DNA from: Alphaproteobacteria bacterium
GTDB taxonomy: Bacteria; Pseudomonadota; Alphaproteobacteria; Rhizobiales; Beijerinckiaceae
NCBI GenBank assembly: GCA_021325385.1
Contig: JAJPHH010000144.1
Location: 1 to 35,258, forward strand
Length of the DNA stretch: 35,258 nucleotides
Reading direction: 5' to 3'
Position 1 is the stretch's first letter. Each line of letters starts with the position of its first letter. Under the pieces are notes generated by a model that saw only the letters and a list, made by a program, of their open reading frames with translations, ran no database searches and had not been told where the DNA came from. Both the position numbers and the translations under genes were made by a program. Shown piece by piece: positions 26,857-35,258 of the stretch.

Positions 26857-27747
26857 TCAGGCGGCGACGACTTGCGGCGCTGTCCGGCCAATCGTCGCAC
26901 GGACCGCGTCGGCCAAAGCCGCGGCCTCTGGACTGGCCTTGCCAGACGCATGGATCAATCCGATTCGTGAAGGCTGCAGGAGCGGCATGTTGCTTTCCGG
27001 ACCCAGCACTTTGAGATCGGCGGGAACGCAGCCGAGCGGAAGAATCGTCACGGCGAGGCCGGCCCGAACGACCGGCCCGATGGCGGAATAATTGTTCGAT
27101 GTGAACAAGGCGCGCGTCGGTCGGTTGCTGGCGCGCAGCGCCTCTTCGCCGATCCTGCGCCAGATGCAAACCGTGCTGGAGACGGCGAGCGGCACGGGCG
27201 CGTCTGGCTCGAGTTGGAAACGCTTCGATGCGACCCAGGCTAGCCGGTCTTCGCGAATCACCTCGACATTCTCGACGCCCTGCATGTCGGTGACGACGGC
27301 AAGGTCCAGGGCTCGGGCTCGCACTTGGGCGGCCAGCGATACCGACGGCTCGCATAGAACGGAAATCTCGACCAGCGGATGGCTCCGGCAGAAGCGAGTG
27401 AGGATGTCGGCCAGGAAGAATTCGGCGTAGTCGTCCGGCATGCCGAGGCGAACCCGGCCGGAAAGCCCCTTGCGCGACAACGCTGCGAGCGCCCCGGCTT
27501 CGGTCTGGATGATGCGGCGCGCATAGTCGATTAGCCTCTCGCCTTCCTCCGATAGCCGCGCGCCGCGGCCTTGCTTGATGAACAACGCGCAGCCGAGCTG
27601 CTCTTCAAGCCGGCGGATATGCATCGAAACCGCCGACTGGGTCTTGTTGACGCGTTCGGCCGCGCGGGTGAACGAGCCGGTGTCGACGATGGCGAGGAAC
27701 GATCGGAGCTGGTCGGTATCGAGCATGGCGCTGACAATTGATTTCAT
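26857..27747 (-). CDS. LysR-type transcriptional regulator
   Basis: A 296-residue LysR regulator. The N-terminal winged helix-turn-helix (about residues 8-67) reads LDTDQLRSFLAIVDTGSFTRAAERVNKTQSAVSMHIRRLEEQLGC in family-typical form, split here across a longer stretch. The effector-binding domain starts near residue 95 (GRVRLGMPDDYAEFFL). ATG 27747 or ATG 27726 could be the start. It is divergent from a DUF1127 gene, an arrangement frequent in Hyphomicrobiales, which suggests it controls that gene. The shared region contains TTGGACCGATCAA (27777-27789), which fits the LysR T-N11-A pattern weakly. Confidence 0.93.
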   Translation of the reverse strand: MKSIVSAMLDTDQLRSFLAIVDTGSFTRAAERVNKTQSAVSMHIRRLEEQLGCALFIKQGRGARLSEEGERLIDYARRIIQTEAGALAALSRKGLSGRVRLGMPDDYAEFFLADILTRFCRSHPLVEISVLCEPSVSLAAQVRARALDLAVVTDMQGVENVEVIREDRLAWVASKRFQLEPDAPVPLAVSSTVCIWRRIGEEALRASNRPTRALFTSNNYSAIGPVVRAGLAVTILPLGCVPADLKVLGPESNMPLLQPSRIGLIHASGKASPEAAALADAVRATIGRTAPQVVAA

Positions 27748-27886
27748 ATTTCGATGGATTATCTAACAAACATTCGTTGGACCGATCAATAAGAATCCGG
27801 CATCTTCATCGCATCAAACACACCGAAACCGCTGCGCCGCCGCCTTGACGGCGAACGGGATCGCTTCGCCCGAAAGGAGAAGTCCG

Positions 27887-28174
27887 ATGAATATGGCTAC
27901 GGTCCCCTGCTCGAAGTCTTCGTCCTATGCGCGCGCGCCGCGACCCTCCTTCATCGAGAAGGCGACGACTTTGGTCGCGCGCGTCGCGCTCTGGCCAGTT
28001 CATGTCATCGAAGCGCGGCGCACGCTCGCCCAGCTCGGCGCGTTGAGCGATTACGAATTGCGAGACGTCGGCTTGACCCGTCAGGACCTCGCTGATCTGA
28101 CCGCGCGGCCGCTCGACGAAGATCCGACGCCGCATCTCAACCGCGCACGATTGAGCCGGATCCGCAAGGCCTAG
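27887..28174 (+). CDS. DUF1127 small basic protein
   Basis: A 95-residue protein whose C-terminal half carries the DUF1127 (YjiS-like) motif ARRTLAQLGALSDYELRDVGLTRQDL, followed by a charged tail. Related small proteins in rhizobia affect RNA metabolism, phosphate or polyamine responses. ATG 27887 has the near-perfect ribosome-binding site AAGGAGA 6 bases upstream, predicting strong translation. It is divergent from the LysR gene, and its stop shares CTAG (28171-28174) with the convergent mntR gene. Confidence 0.88.
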   Translation: MNMATVPCSKSSSYARAPRPSFIEKATTLVARVALWPVHVIEARRTLAQLGALSDYELRDVGLTRQDLADLTARPLDEDPTPHLNRARLSRIRKA

Positions 28175-28647
28175 GACGCTTCGCGCCGGCGTAGGAACTC
28201 CTCGAACGCCCGCAGCGTCGCCTCGCTGACATAGTGCTCGATGCCTTCGGCGTCGGCCTCCGCCGCTTCGCGCGGCGCGCCGACGGCGAGCAGCAGGTCG
28301 ACAACGAGGCGGTGGCGCTGGCGCACCTTGTCCGCCATGGCCTCGCCGGCTTCGGTCAGGAAGACGCCGCGATAAGGGCGCGCCGTCGCCAGACCTTCGC
28401 GCTTGAGGCGGGCGATGGTCTTCGTCGCCGTCGGATGCGCGACGCCGAGCCTTCGGGCGATGTCGACGGTGCGCGCCTCGCCATTGGCGGCGATCAGATC
28501 GGCGATGAGCTCGGTATAATCCTCGAGCATGGCGGCCGAACGCGCCGAGCGCGCGCGGCCGAAATGGCGGGCTTGGACCCGCTCGGTCGCCATGTCGGGA
28601 CCGGCGTCAGGTCTGCGCCTGTCCGCCTTCGTTTTGGCCGCCCCCAC
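28171..28647 (-). CDS. mntR: Manganese-responsive regulator MntR
   Basis: A 158-residue DtxR/MntR-family repressor. The winged helix-turn-helix is YTELIADLI...TVDIARRLGVAHPTATKTIARLKREGL, followed by PYRGVFLTEAG and the metal-binding/dimerisation helices with RHRLVVDLLLAVG and EAEGIEH-type residues (seen here as DAEGIEHYVSEATL). Mn2+ binding would promote repression of mntH. GTG 28647 is selected because AAGGAGG lies exactly 5 bases upstream. GTG 28662 overlaps that site, and ATG 28593 lacks one. Divergent from mntH. Confidence 0.92.
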   Translation of the reverse strand: MGAAKTKADRRRPDAGPDMATERVQARHFGRARSARSAAMLEDYTELIADLIAANGEARTVDIARRLGVAHPTATKTIARLKREGLATARPYRGVFLTEAGEAMADKVRQRHRLVVDLLLAVGAPREAAEADAEGIEHYVSEATLRAFEEFLRRREAS

Positions 28648-28793
28648 GACGCCCTCCTTCACTTAGCCGCCATACATTGTCGAGCTTTTACCAATTTTAA
28701 GCCTTGGCTGCAAAGTCGTCCGTCCTGCTCAGTCGGACGCTTCGAGTTCGATCACGTTGCGGCGATCAAGCCTCGGCGCGCTTTCAAAGCTTC

Positions 28794-28821
28794 TTGACCA
28801 TGATGTAGCTTACGCTACATT
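28794..28821 (+). promoter_or_regulatory. mntH promoter with MntR-type dyad
   Basis: TTGACC (28794-28799) and TACATT (28816-28821), 16 bases apart, are a plausible -35/-10. A perfect 7-bp dyad, ATGTAGC-TTAC-GCTACAT (28803-28820), fills the spacer and overlaps the -10. It resembles the known enterobacterial MntR palindrome (ACATAGC/GCTATGT type). Manganese-loaded MntR binding here would shut off mntH. Confidence 0.65.
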
Positions 28822-28848
28822 ATCCAGCGTGGGCGTTAGGAGCGCGGC

Positions 28849-30165
28849 ATGAGCGATGCGGCCAATATCGCTTTCAGCGGCGACCTGTCGGCGCGAACCG
28901 AAGCCGCGATTCGCGACGTTTTCGACGGCCGGCCGCGCCGGTTTTCCGCGATCCTATTCGCCGGGCCCGCGGTCGTCGCTTCGATCGCCTATATGGATCC
29001 CGGCAATTTCGCGACCAACATTCAGGCCGGCGCGAGATACGGCTACGCCCTGCTCTGGGTCGTGGTCGCAGCGAACGCGATCGCGATGCTGTTCCAGGCG
29101 CTGTCGGCCAAGCTCGGCATCGTCACCGGCCGCAATCTCGCGGAAATGTGCCGCGAGCATTTTCCGCGGCCGGTCGTCTACACGCTGTGGGGCGTCAGCG
29201 AAATCGCCGCCATGGCGACCGACCTCGCCGAATTCCTGGGCGGAGCGATTGGCCTGTCGTTGCTGCTTCACGCGCCGTTATTGGTCGGCATGGCGGTCAC
29301 CGCTGTGTTGACCTATGGCCTGCTGGTCGGGGCCGGGCGCGGCTTCCGGCCGATGGAGCTCGCCATCGGCGCGCTCGTCGCGGCGATCAGCCTCTGTTAC
29401 GTGGTCGAACTCTTTGTTGCGCCGGTCGATTGGGGCTCGGCGGCGCTGGGATCGATCGCGCCGCGATTTCCGGACGCCGCCGCCCTGACGGTCGCGGTCG
29501 GCATTGTCGGCGCGACGGTCATGCCGCATGCGATCTATCTTCATTCCGGTCTGACCCAGAACCGAGCGCCGGCGCGCCATGACGACGACCGCCGCAAGCT
29601 CGTCCGCTACTCCAATCGCGAAGTGATCATCGCCCTCGCCATCGCCGGCTTGGTCAATATGGCGATGGTCATCACGGCGGCGAGCGCCTTCCACGCGGGC
29701 CATAGAGACGTCGCCGAGATCGAGACGGCCTATTCGACGTTGAGTCCGCTGCTCGGCGCCGGCGCGGCCGGAATATTCCTGGTTTCGCTGCTCTGCTCGG
29801 GCCTGTCGAGCTCGACCGTCGGCACGATGGCCGGGCAACTGATCATGCAAGGGTTTGTCGGCTTCAAGATTCCGCTCGTCCTGCGCCGGCTGGTCACCAT
29901 GGTTCCGGCTTTCGTCGTCGTCGCGCTTGGGGTCAACGCGACCAACGCCTTGGTGGTGAGCCAAGTCGTCTTGAGCTTGGCGCTGCCGGCGCCGATGATC
30001 GCGCTTGTGATGTTCACGCGCCGACGCGCGATCATGGGCGCCTACGCCAACACTCGTCTCACCGACGCCGCCGCGATCGTCGCGACCGTCGCGATCACGG
30101 CGATGAACGCGATCCTGCTGGCGCAGACGTTCGGCATGAACGTACCGTTCTTGCCGAGCGCCTAA
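28849..30165 (+). CDS. mntH: Nramp-family manganese/divalent metal transporter
   Basis: A 438-residue inner-membrane Nramp transporter that imports Mn2+ (and Fe2+) with protons. The metal-binding motif of helix 1 is DPGNFATNIQAGA (about residue 50) and that of helix 6 is MPHAIYLHSGL. Eleven or so hydrophobic helices can be counted, and a basic cytosolic loop (RAPARHDDDRRKLVRYSNRE) follows helix 6. ATG 28849 has TAGGAG 8 bases upstream. The divergent mntR and the dyad in the promoter argue for manganese over other substrates. Confidence 0.94.
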   Translation: MSDAANIAFSGDLSARTEAAIRDVFDGRPRRFSAILFAGPAVVASIAYMDPGNFATNIQAGARYGYALLWVVVAANAIAMLFQALSAKLGIVTGRNLAEMCREHFPRPVVYTLWGVSEIAAMATDLAEFLGGAIGLSLLLHAPLLVGMAVTAVLTYGLLVGAGRGFRPMELAIGALVAAISLCYVVELFVAPVDWGSAALGSIAPRFPDAAALTVAVGIVGATVMPHAIYLHSGLTQNRAPARHDDDRRKLVRYSNREVIIALAIAGLVNMAMVITAASAFHAGHRDVAEIETAYSTLSPLLGAGAAGIFLVSLLCSGLSSSTVGTMAGQLIMQGFVGFKIPLVLRRLVTMVPAFVVVALGVNATNALVVSQVVLSLALPAPMIALVMFTRRRAIMGAYANTRLTDAAAIVATVAITAMNAILLAQTFGMNVPFLPSA

Positions 30166-30166
30166 T

Positions 30167-30193
30167 CCTTCTCCCCGCAAAGCGGGGAGAAGG
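30167..30193. terminator. Bidirectional hairpin between mntH and aspartate aminotransferase
   Basis: CCTTCTCCCCGC and GCGGGGAGAAGG form a perfect 12-bp stem with an AAA loop. It sits between two convergent stop codons (mntH 30165; aminotransferase 30200). There is no T-run on either side, but position and strength suggest a shared terminator. This sequence type also occurs as a dispersed repeat in rhizobial genomes. Confidence 0.65.
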
Positions 30194-30199
30194 AAAGTA

Positions 30200-31823
<1,624 letters not shown>

Positions 31824-31844
31824 GGCGGCGGGCTTGCCGCCGCC
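31824..31844 (-). terminator. Hairpin after the 85-residue hypothetical gene
   Basis: GGCGGCGG and CCGCCGCC form an 8-bp stem with a 5-base loop directly after the minus-strand stop codon at 31845. It is followed on that strand by CGGTTATTT. A probable, weak intrinsic terminator. Confidence 0.5.
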
Positions 31845-32102
31845 TTAAACCGTTCGGAACCGGCTCGCGGCGCTGATCCGGTCGATCGCGCCATGCGCCA
31901 TCATCTCGCTGTCGTTTCCTGCTGCGGCGAGGTCGATCACCGCCTTGGCTATCCTCTTGCGCAAAATCGCCTCGGCGCGATCGTCGCAGCCGCCCGCCTG
32001 CTGAGCGCCGAGCACCCGCCAGGCCTTGACGAACGCTTCGCTCATATCGTGCGTCGCCTCGTCGTCGAAAAAGCCGTCATAAGGATGAACACGTTCCGCC
32101 AT
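31845..32102 (-). CDS. Small conserved hypothetical protein
   Basis: An 85-residue acidic-to-neutral protein beginning MAERVHPYDGFFDDEATHDM. It is mostly helical, with AFVKAWRVLGAQQ and RAEAILRKRIAKAVIDLAAAGNDSE. Short proteins of this kind are frequent in Hyphomicrobiales, and no function is known. ATG 32102 is chosen over a longer in-frame reading to 32273 because a near-perfect GGGAGGAG lies 8 bases upstream. A GC-rich hairpin follows the stop. The compact unit with its own ribosome-binding site and terminator argues for a real gene. Confidence 0.7.
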   Translation of the reverse strand: MAERVHPYDGFFDDEATHDMSEAFVKAWRVLGAQQAGGCDDRAEAILRKRIAKAVIDLAAAGNDSEMMAHGAIDRISAASRFRTV

Positions 32103-32269
32103 CGCCCAAACTCCTCCCGGACAGGTTCGGGCGCAGGGGAGGGGCGCCGCAGCCGTCCGCGCCCCTGACTCTGGCCGACGAGTTCTGCGCTTGCCGCATC
32201 GTCGACTGGCCTCAAACGGCAACCATAGACCGGCTTTGCGGGGATTTCGAGGCCTTTTTTGGTCCCGCT

Positions 32270-32446
32270 TCAAGAGCGAAAGAGCGCAAAATAAACCACG
32301 TAAAGCCAGCCTAGAATTCCATCGACGATCGCCCAGAGAATCGAATGATTGTTGGCGTAGGAAACGGCGATGGCGAGCGCCGAGCCGAAACCGATGCCGT
32401 ATTTTGCGCCCTCGACCCGCACGCCGTAATAACGATTGCCGTTCAT
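32270..32446 (-). CDS. Small two-helix membrane protein
   Basis: A 58-residue protein with a short polar start (MNGNRYYGVRVEGAKYG), then hydrophobic segments IGFGSALAIAVSYA and ILWAIVDGILGWLYVVYFALF. It is likely a small inner-membrane protein with one hairpin or two short helices. GGGGAGAG lies just before ATG 32446. Readings extending further upstream lose all membrane character. The pattern of a Gly-rich segment before SYANNHSILWAI and then GWLYVVYF is seen in short membrane proteins across bacteria, but I cannot name the family. Confidence 0.65.
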   Translation of the reverse strand: MNGNRYYGVRVEGAKYGIGFGSALAIAVSYANNHSILWAIVDGILGWLYVVYFALFRS

Positions 32447-32625
32447 TGGCTCTCCCCTCGGCCGGCCGCGCCGACTGTCCCTCGTTTGCTCGCCGGCGGC
32501 AAGCCGACCGATCCGCTCAAGGCGGCGCCACACGCGGAGAGGAACGGAACTTTCGCCGAGCCAGACCGTAATACGTCCAGAAAACGCCGCATGTCGGGCG
32601 GCGGTCTTGAGCCTTGGGGATTGGC

Positions 32626-32757
32626 GTGATCCGGAACGGACTTCGAATTTTCGCGTTTCTCCTTTTCGCGTCCTTTGCCGCCTATAGCGCCTTCGTTCCG
32701 GCGCATGCCGGCTCCGGCTACGGCGTCGACGAAGTCGTCGTCTCGCAGGCGAACTGA
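32626..32757 (+). CDS. Possible 43-residue secreted peptide
   Basis: A short frame starting GTG 32626, with GGGGA about 5 bases upstream, encodes a compact signal-peptide-like N-terminus. It has basic RNGLR, the hydrophobic core IFAFLLFASFAAYSAF, then VPAHAG as a possible cleavage site, and a mature tail of about 15 residues ending VDEVVVSQAN. The hydrophobic organisation is unlikely to be random in GC-rich DNA. No family is recognised and the product could be an unprocessed membrane peptide. It lies 68 bases before the DUF488 gene on the same strand. Confidence 0.45.
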   Translation: MIRNGLRIFAFLLFASFAAYSAFVPAHAGSGYGVDEVVVSQAN

Positions 32758-32824
32758 ACGCGCGTCCGGCGCGCTCGACGAGGCGCCGAAGCAAGTTTAA
32801 GGTTCGCCTGAAGGAAGATCGGGC

Positions 32825-33196
32825 ATGCGCGCCAAGGCGCATCCTCTCAAGCTCAAGCGCGTTTACGAGCCGGCGGACAAGAGCGACGGCTTTCGCGTGC
32901 TCGTCGACCGGCTGTGGCCGCGCGGGCTTTCCAAGGAGAAGGCGCAGGTCGACCTCTGGCTGAAAGAAATCGCGCCGAGCGACGAGTTGCGTCGTCGCTT
33001 TCACGGCCAGCCGACGAAATGGCGCGAATTCGCCGCCGCCTACGCCAAGGAGCTGAAAGCGGAGCCGGCGGCCGCGGCTCTGGAGTCGCTGCGCGACTGC
33101 GCCCGTCGCGAAACGGTGACCCTGCTGTTTGCGGCGCGCGACGAAGACCATAACAACGCCGTCGCGCTCAAAGACCTTCTCGAGAAAACGGCGTAA
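32825..33196 (+). CDS. DUF488 family protein
   Basis: A 123-residue YeaO/MarR-associated-type DUF488 protein. The family pattern is plain: LKLKRVYEPADKSDGFRVLVDRLWPRGLSKEKA broken into conserved blocks, then WLKEIAPSDELRRRFHG, KWREFAAAYAKEL and VTLLFAARDEDHNNAVALKDLL. The function is unproven; a role in nucleic-acid or stress biology is often suggested but not shown. ATG 32825 has AAGGAAG about 9 bases upstream. Confidence 0.92.
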   Translation: MRAKAHPLKLKRVYEPADKSDGFRVLVDRLWPRGLSKEKAQVDLWLKEIAPSDELRRRFHGQPTKWREFAAAYAKELKAEPAAAALESLRDCARRETVTLLFAARDEDHNNAVALKDLLEKTA

Positions 33197-33227
33197 AGCG
33201 CGCCGCGCGCCGACGCTTCGCGGAACG

Positions 33228-34865
33228 CTACGTCGCCGCGGCGAATGTATCCGCCCGCGCCATGGTCCAGGCTTCGCGCAGCCTGTCGTCGCGCGCGCCG
33301 GCGAGCAGCTCGCCTTCGGCCAAGCGCGGATAGATATCGGCGAAGGTCATCACCTCGCGCGTCGAGACCCGGCGACAGAAATGCGCCGGGCGGAAATCGT
33401 TCGGATGATCGAGGCCGGCTGCGGCGGTCAGTTCGGCCAGCGCGTGCAGGGTCGAGCGGTGGAAATTATAGACGCGTTCGGCCTTGTCGGGCACGTAGAG
33501 CGCGCGCGAACGAGTCGGGTCCTGCGAAGTCACGCCTGTCGGGCACCGGTCGGTGTGACAGCTCAGCGACTGGATGCAGCCGAGCGCAAACATGAAGCCG
33601 CGCGCCGAATTGCACCAATCCGCGTCCAGCGCCATGGCGCGGGCGATATCGAACGCATTGGTGATCTTTCCCGACACGCCGATCTTGATGCGCTGGCGCG
33701 CGCCGATCCCGACAAGCGCGTTGTGGACGAAGACGAGGCCGTCGCGCATCGGCATGCCGAGCCGGTCCATGAATTCGATCGGCGCCGCGCCGGTGCCGCC
33801 CTCCTTTCCGTCGACGACGATGAAATCGGGATAGGTCCCGCTCTCGAGCATCGCTTTGCAGATCGCCAGAAACTCCCAGGGATGGCCGAGGCACAGTTTG
33901 AAGCCGATCGGCTTGCCTCGCGAGAGACGGCGGAGCTGGGCGATGAAGGCCATCATCTCGAGCGGCGTCGAAAAGGCCGAATGGCGCGCCGGCGAGATGC
34001 AATCCTCGCCTTGCGAAACGCCGCGGATCGCGGCGATCTCGGCGCTGACTTTGGCGGCAGGCAGGACGCCGCCATGGCCGGGCTTCGCCCCTTGGCTCAG
34101 CTTGATCTCGACCATCTTGATCTGCGGCTCGGCCGCGACCGTCGCGAATTTCTCCGGATCGAAAGCGCCGCCCAGCGTCCGGCAGCCGAAATAGCCCGAG
34201 CCGATCTCCCAGATGATGTCGCCGCCATTCTCCTTGTGGTACGGCGAGAAACCGCCCTCGCCGGTATCGTGGGCGAAACCGCCGCGCGCCGCGCCTTTAT
34301 TGAGCGCGCGGACCGCATTGGCCGAAAGCGCGCCGAAGCTCATGGCGGAAATGTTGAAGACTGAGATCGAATAGGGCTTGGCGCAGTCCGGGCCGCCGAC
34401 CAGCACGCGGAAATGTCCCTTGTCCCGATCCAGCGGCTTGGGCGCGAGCGAATGGCGCAGCCATTCATAGCCTTGCGCATAGACGTCGAGCTGCGAGCCG
34501 AACGGGCGCTTGTCGAGTTGCAGCTTGGCGCGCTGATAGACGATGGCGCGCTCGTCGCGGCTGAAGGGCAGCCCGTCTTTCTCGCTCTCGAAGAAATACT
34601 GCCGCATTTCGGGACGTATTTCTTCGAGGAGAAAGCGCAAATGCGCGGAGATCGGATAATTGCGCAGGACCGCGTGCTTGGTTTGAACCAGATCGCGGAA
34701 GCCGAGGGCCGAAAGCGCTGCGAACGTGGCGAGTCCGACGCCGAGCGGCAGGTCCCAGCGCGAATGCGGCGCCACGACGATGAGGAGAGCGAGCGCCAGC
34801 GCGATGAGGACGCTGAGCGTCAGGACGATGAAGCGATGCGAGAAGGCGAGAGTCAGGGCGGTCAC
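33228..34865 (-). CDS. Membrane-anchored FMN-binding glutamate-synthase-like protein
   Basis: A 545-residue protein. Two N-terminal transmembrane helices (about residues 10-32 and 39-57) precede a glutamate synthase central FMN/3Fe-4S domain. Core motifs are NISAMSFGALSANAVRALNKGA, GGFAHDTGEGGFSPYH, EIKLSQGAKPGHGGVLP, DFIVVDGKEGGTGAAP and the 3Fe-4S cysteines in CIQSLSCHTDRCPTGV. It lacks the glutaminase domain, so it is not a classical GltB; the acceptor and donor are unknown. GTG 34865 has GGGGGAGG 6 bases upstream. It converges on the DUF488 gene and is divergent from the 6S-like RNA. Confidence 0.92.
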   Translation of the reverse strand: MTALTLAFSHRFIVLTLSVLIALALALLIVVAPHSRWDLPLGVGLATFAALSALGFRDLVQTKHAVLRNYPISAHLRFLLEEIRPEMRQYFFESEKDGLPFSRDERAIVYQRAKLQLDKRPFGSQLDVYAQGYEWLRHSLAPKPLDRDKGHFRVLVGGPDCAKPYSISVFNISAMSFGALSANAVRALNKGAARGGFAHDTGEGGFSPYHKENGGDIIWEIGSGYFGCRTLGGAFDPEKFATVAAEPQIKMVEIKLSQGAKPGHGGVLPAAKVSAEIAAIRGVSQGEDCISPARHSAFSTPLEMMAFIAQLRRLSRGKPIGFKLCLGHPWEFLAICKAMLESGTYPDFIVVDGKEGGTGAAPIEFMDRLGMPMRDGLVFVHNALVGIGARQRIKIGVSGKITNAFDIARAMALDADWCNSARGFMFALGCIQSLSCHTDRCPTGVTSQDPTRSRALYVPDKAERVYNFHRSTLHALAELTAAAGLDHPNDFRPAHFCRRVSTREVMTFADIYPRLAEGELLAGARDDRLREAWTMARADTFAAAT

Positions 34866-35117
34866 GGGCGCCTCCCCCTAAGGCGGCGCTTATGAGCATA
34901 GCTGATTCGGGAAGATGTCCGGGTTGCGGCAAGGAGATAGGCGCGGCTTAGTCGCAATTTTGTTGACGCTGCAGCTTGAGCCGTGCAGAGCCACAAAGGC
35001 TCGCGAGACATCGCTCCGCGCCCGATCAGGTTCTTCTGAACCTGCTTTGCCTGACGAGCGAAGGGGCCGCTGAAATCGAGAACTCGTCACGCCTCCCCGC
35101 TAGCCATTTCCCTCCGT

Positions 35118-35258
35118 CCGCCCTACATTGGCTCAGCGGAGCTGCGGGGTTCGTGAGGACACTTATCCCCGGGGCCTTACGATCCTGAAGGGAGCTGTCC
35201 CTGGCCTTGCCCGTGGGCTTGGTTACACGGCGCCCACCTACTTTGTAGGTTCCCGGGA
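35118..35258 (+). ncRNA. ssrS: 6S RNA-like (ssrS), reaching the window end
   Basis: The final ~110 bases match my memory of alphaproteobacterial 6S RNA: GTGAGGACACTTATCC, CTTACGATCCTGAAGGGAGC, GTTACACGGCGCCCACCTA and a closing hairpin ACCTAC-TTT-GTAGGT. The terminal hairpin would form from GGGGCC pairing with GGCC further on, with GGGA-GCTG-TCCC inside. 6S RNA binds sigma-70 RNA polymerase holoenzyme and damps transcription in stationary phase. The 5' end is a guess within about 20 bases, and a few 3' bases may be missing. In many alphaproteobacteria a 5-formyltetrahydrofolate cyclo-ligase gene follows; it would lie outside. The interval 34866-35117 before it holds no recognised gene. Confidence 0.72.

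Overview
The window looks like a piece of a high-GC alphaproteobacterial chromosome, most likely from the order Hyphomicrobiales (Rhizobiales). The reasons are a 5S rRNA followed by initiator tRNA with alphaproteobacterial sequence, a 6S RNA-like gene of the alphaproteobacterial type, an alphaproteobacterial LexA-type motif (GAAC-N7-GAAC), a LysR/DUF1127 pair, and several conserved small hypothetical genes that I recall from this order. A family assignment (for example Beijerinckiaceae or Methylocystaceae) would be a guess. No phage, plasmid, insertion-sequence or CRISPR genes were seen.

Layout. 1-310 is the tail of a ribosomal RNA operon (5S, tRNA-fMet, strong terminator). 311-3260 is a small accessory block: a class II Fic protein preceded by an array of GATCGGCCAA repeats, then a RES/Xre toxin-antitoxin pair with an operator inside its promoter. 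3344-10348 holds mostly single genes: a PPP-type phosphatase, purU (formyltetrahydrofolate deformylase), an LssY_C membrane protein, a class I aminotransferase, a SnoaL-like protein, a CxxC protein of unknown function and a periplasmic L,D-transpeptidase. 10427-13325 is lutABC (lactate utilisation), separated from the large helicase gene lhr by a perfect 31-bp inverted repeat. 18046-19851 has a secreted hypothetical gene divergent from a DUF763 gene that carries a LexA-type box just upstream of its start. 19855-23795 is glcDEF (glycolate oxidase). Next come a second toxin-antitoxin pair (VapBC-like), pncB, a DUF2461 gene, LysR/DUF1127, and a divergent mntR/mntH pair with a dyad in the mntH promoter. 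The end holds an aspartate aminotransferase, several small genes, a DUF488 gene, a membrane-anchored FMN-dependent glutamate-synthase-like protein, and a 6S RNA-like sequence running to the window edge.

How the genes work together. lutABC (L-lactate to pyruvate) and glcDEF (glycolate to glyoxylate) are two independent 2-hydroxyacid oxidation systems, and both feed electrons through Fe-S proteins. Within both operons most genes overlap as GTGA or ATGA, which suggests translational coupling. mntR/mntH forms a manganese uptake switch. Two toxin-antitoxin pairs and a Fic enzyme make this a region rich in NAD-, RNA- or AMP-directed effectors. One of them, RES, belongs to an NAD-destroying family, and the window also holds the NAD salvage gene pncB. 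The most notable lead is the DUF763 gene: its LexA-type box and a helix-hairpin-helix-like segment suggest an uncharacterised DNA-damage-response role.
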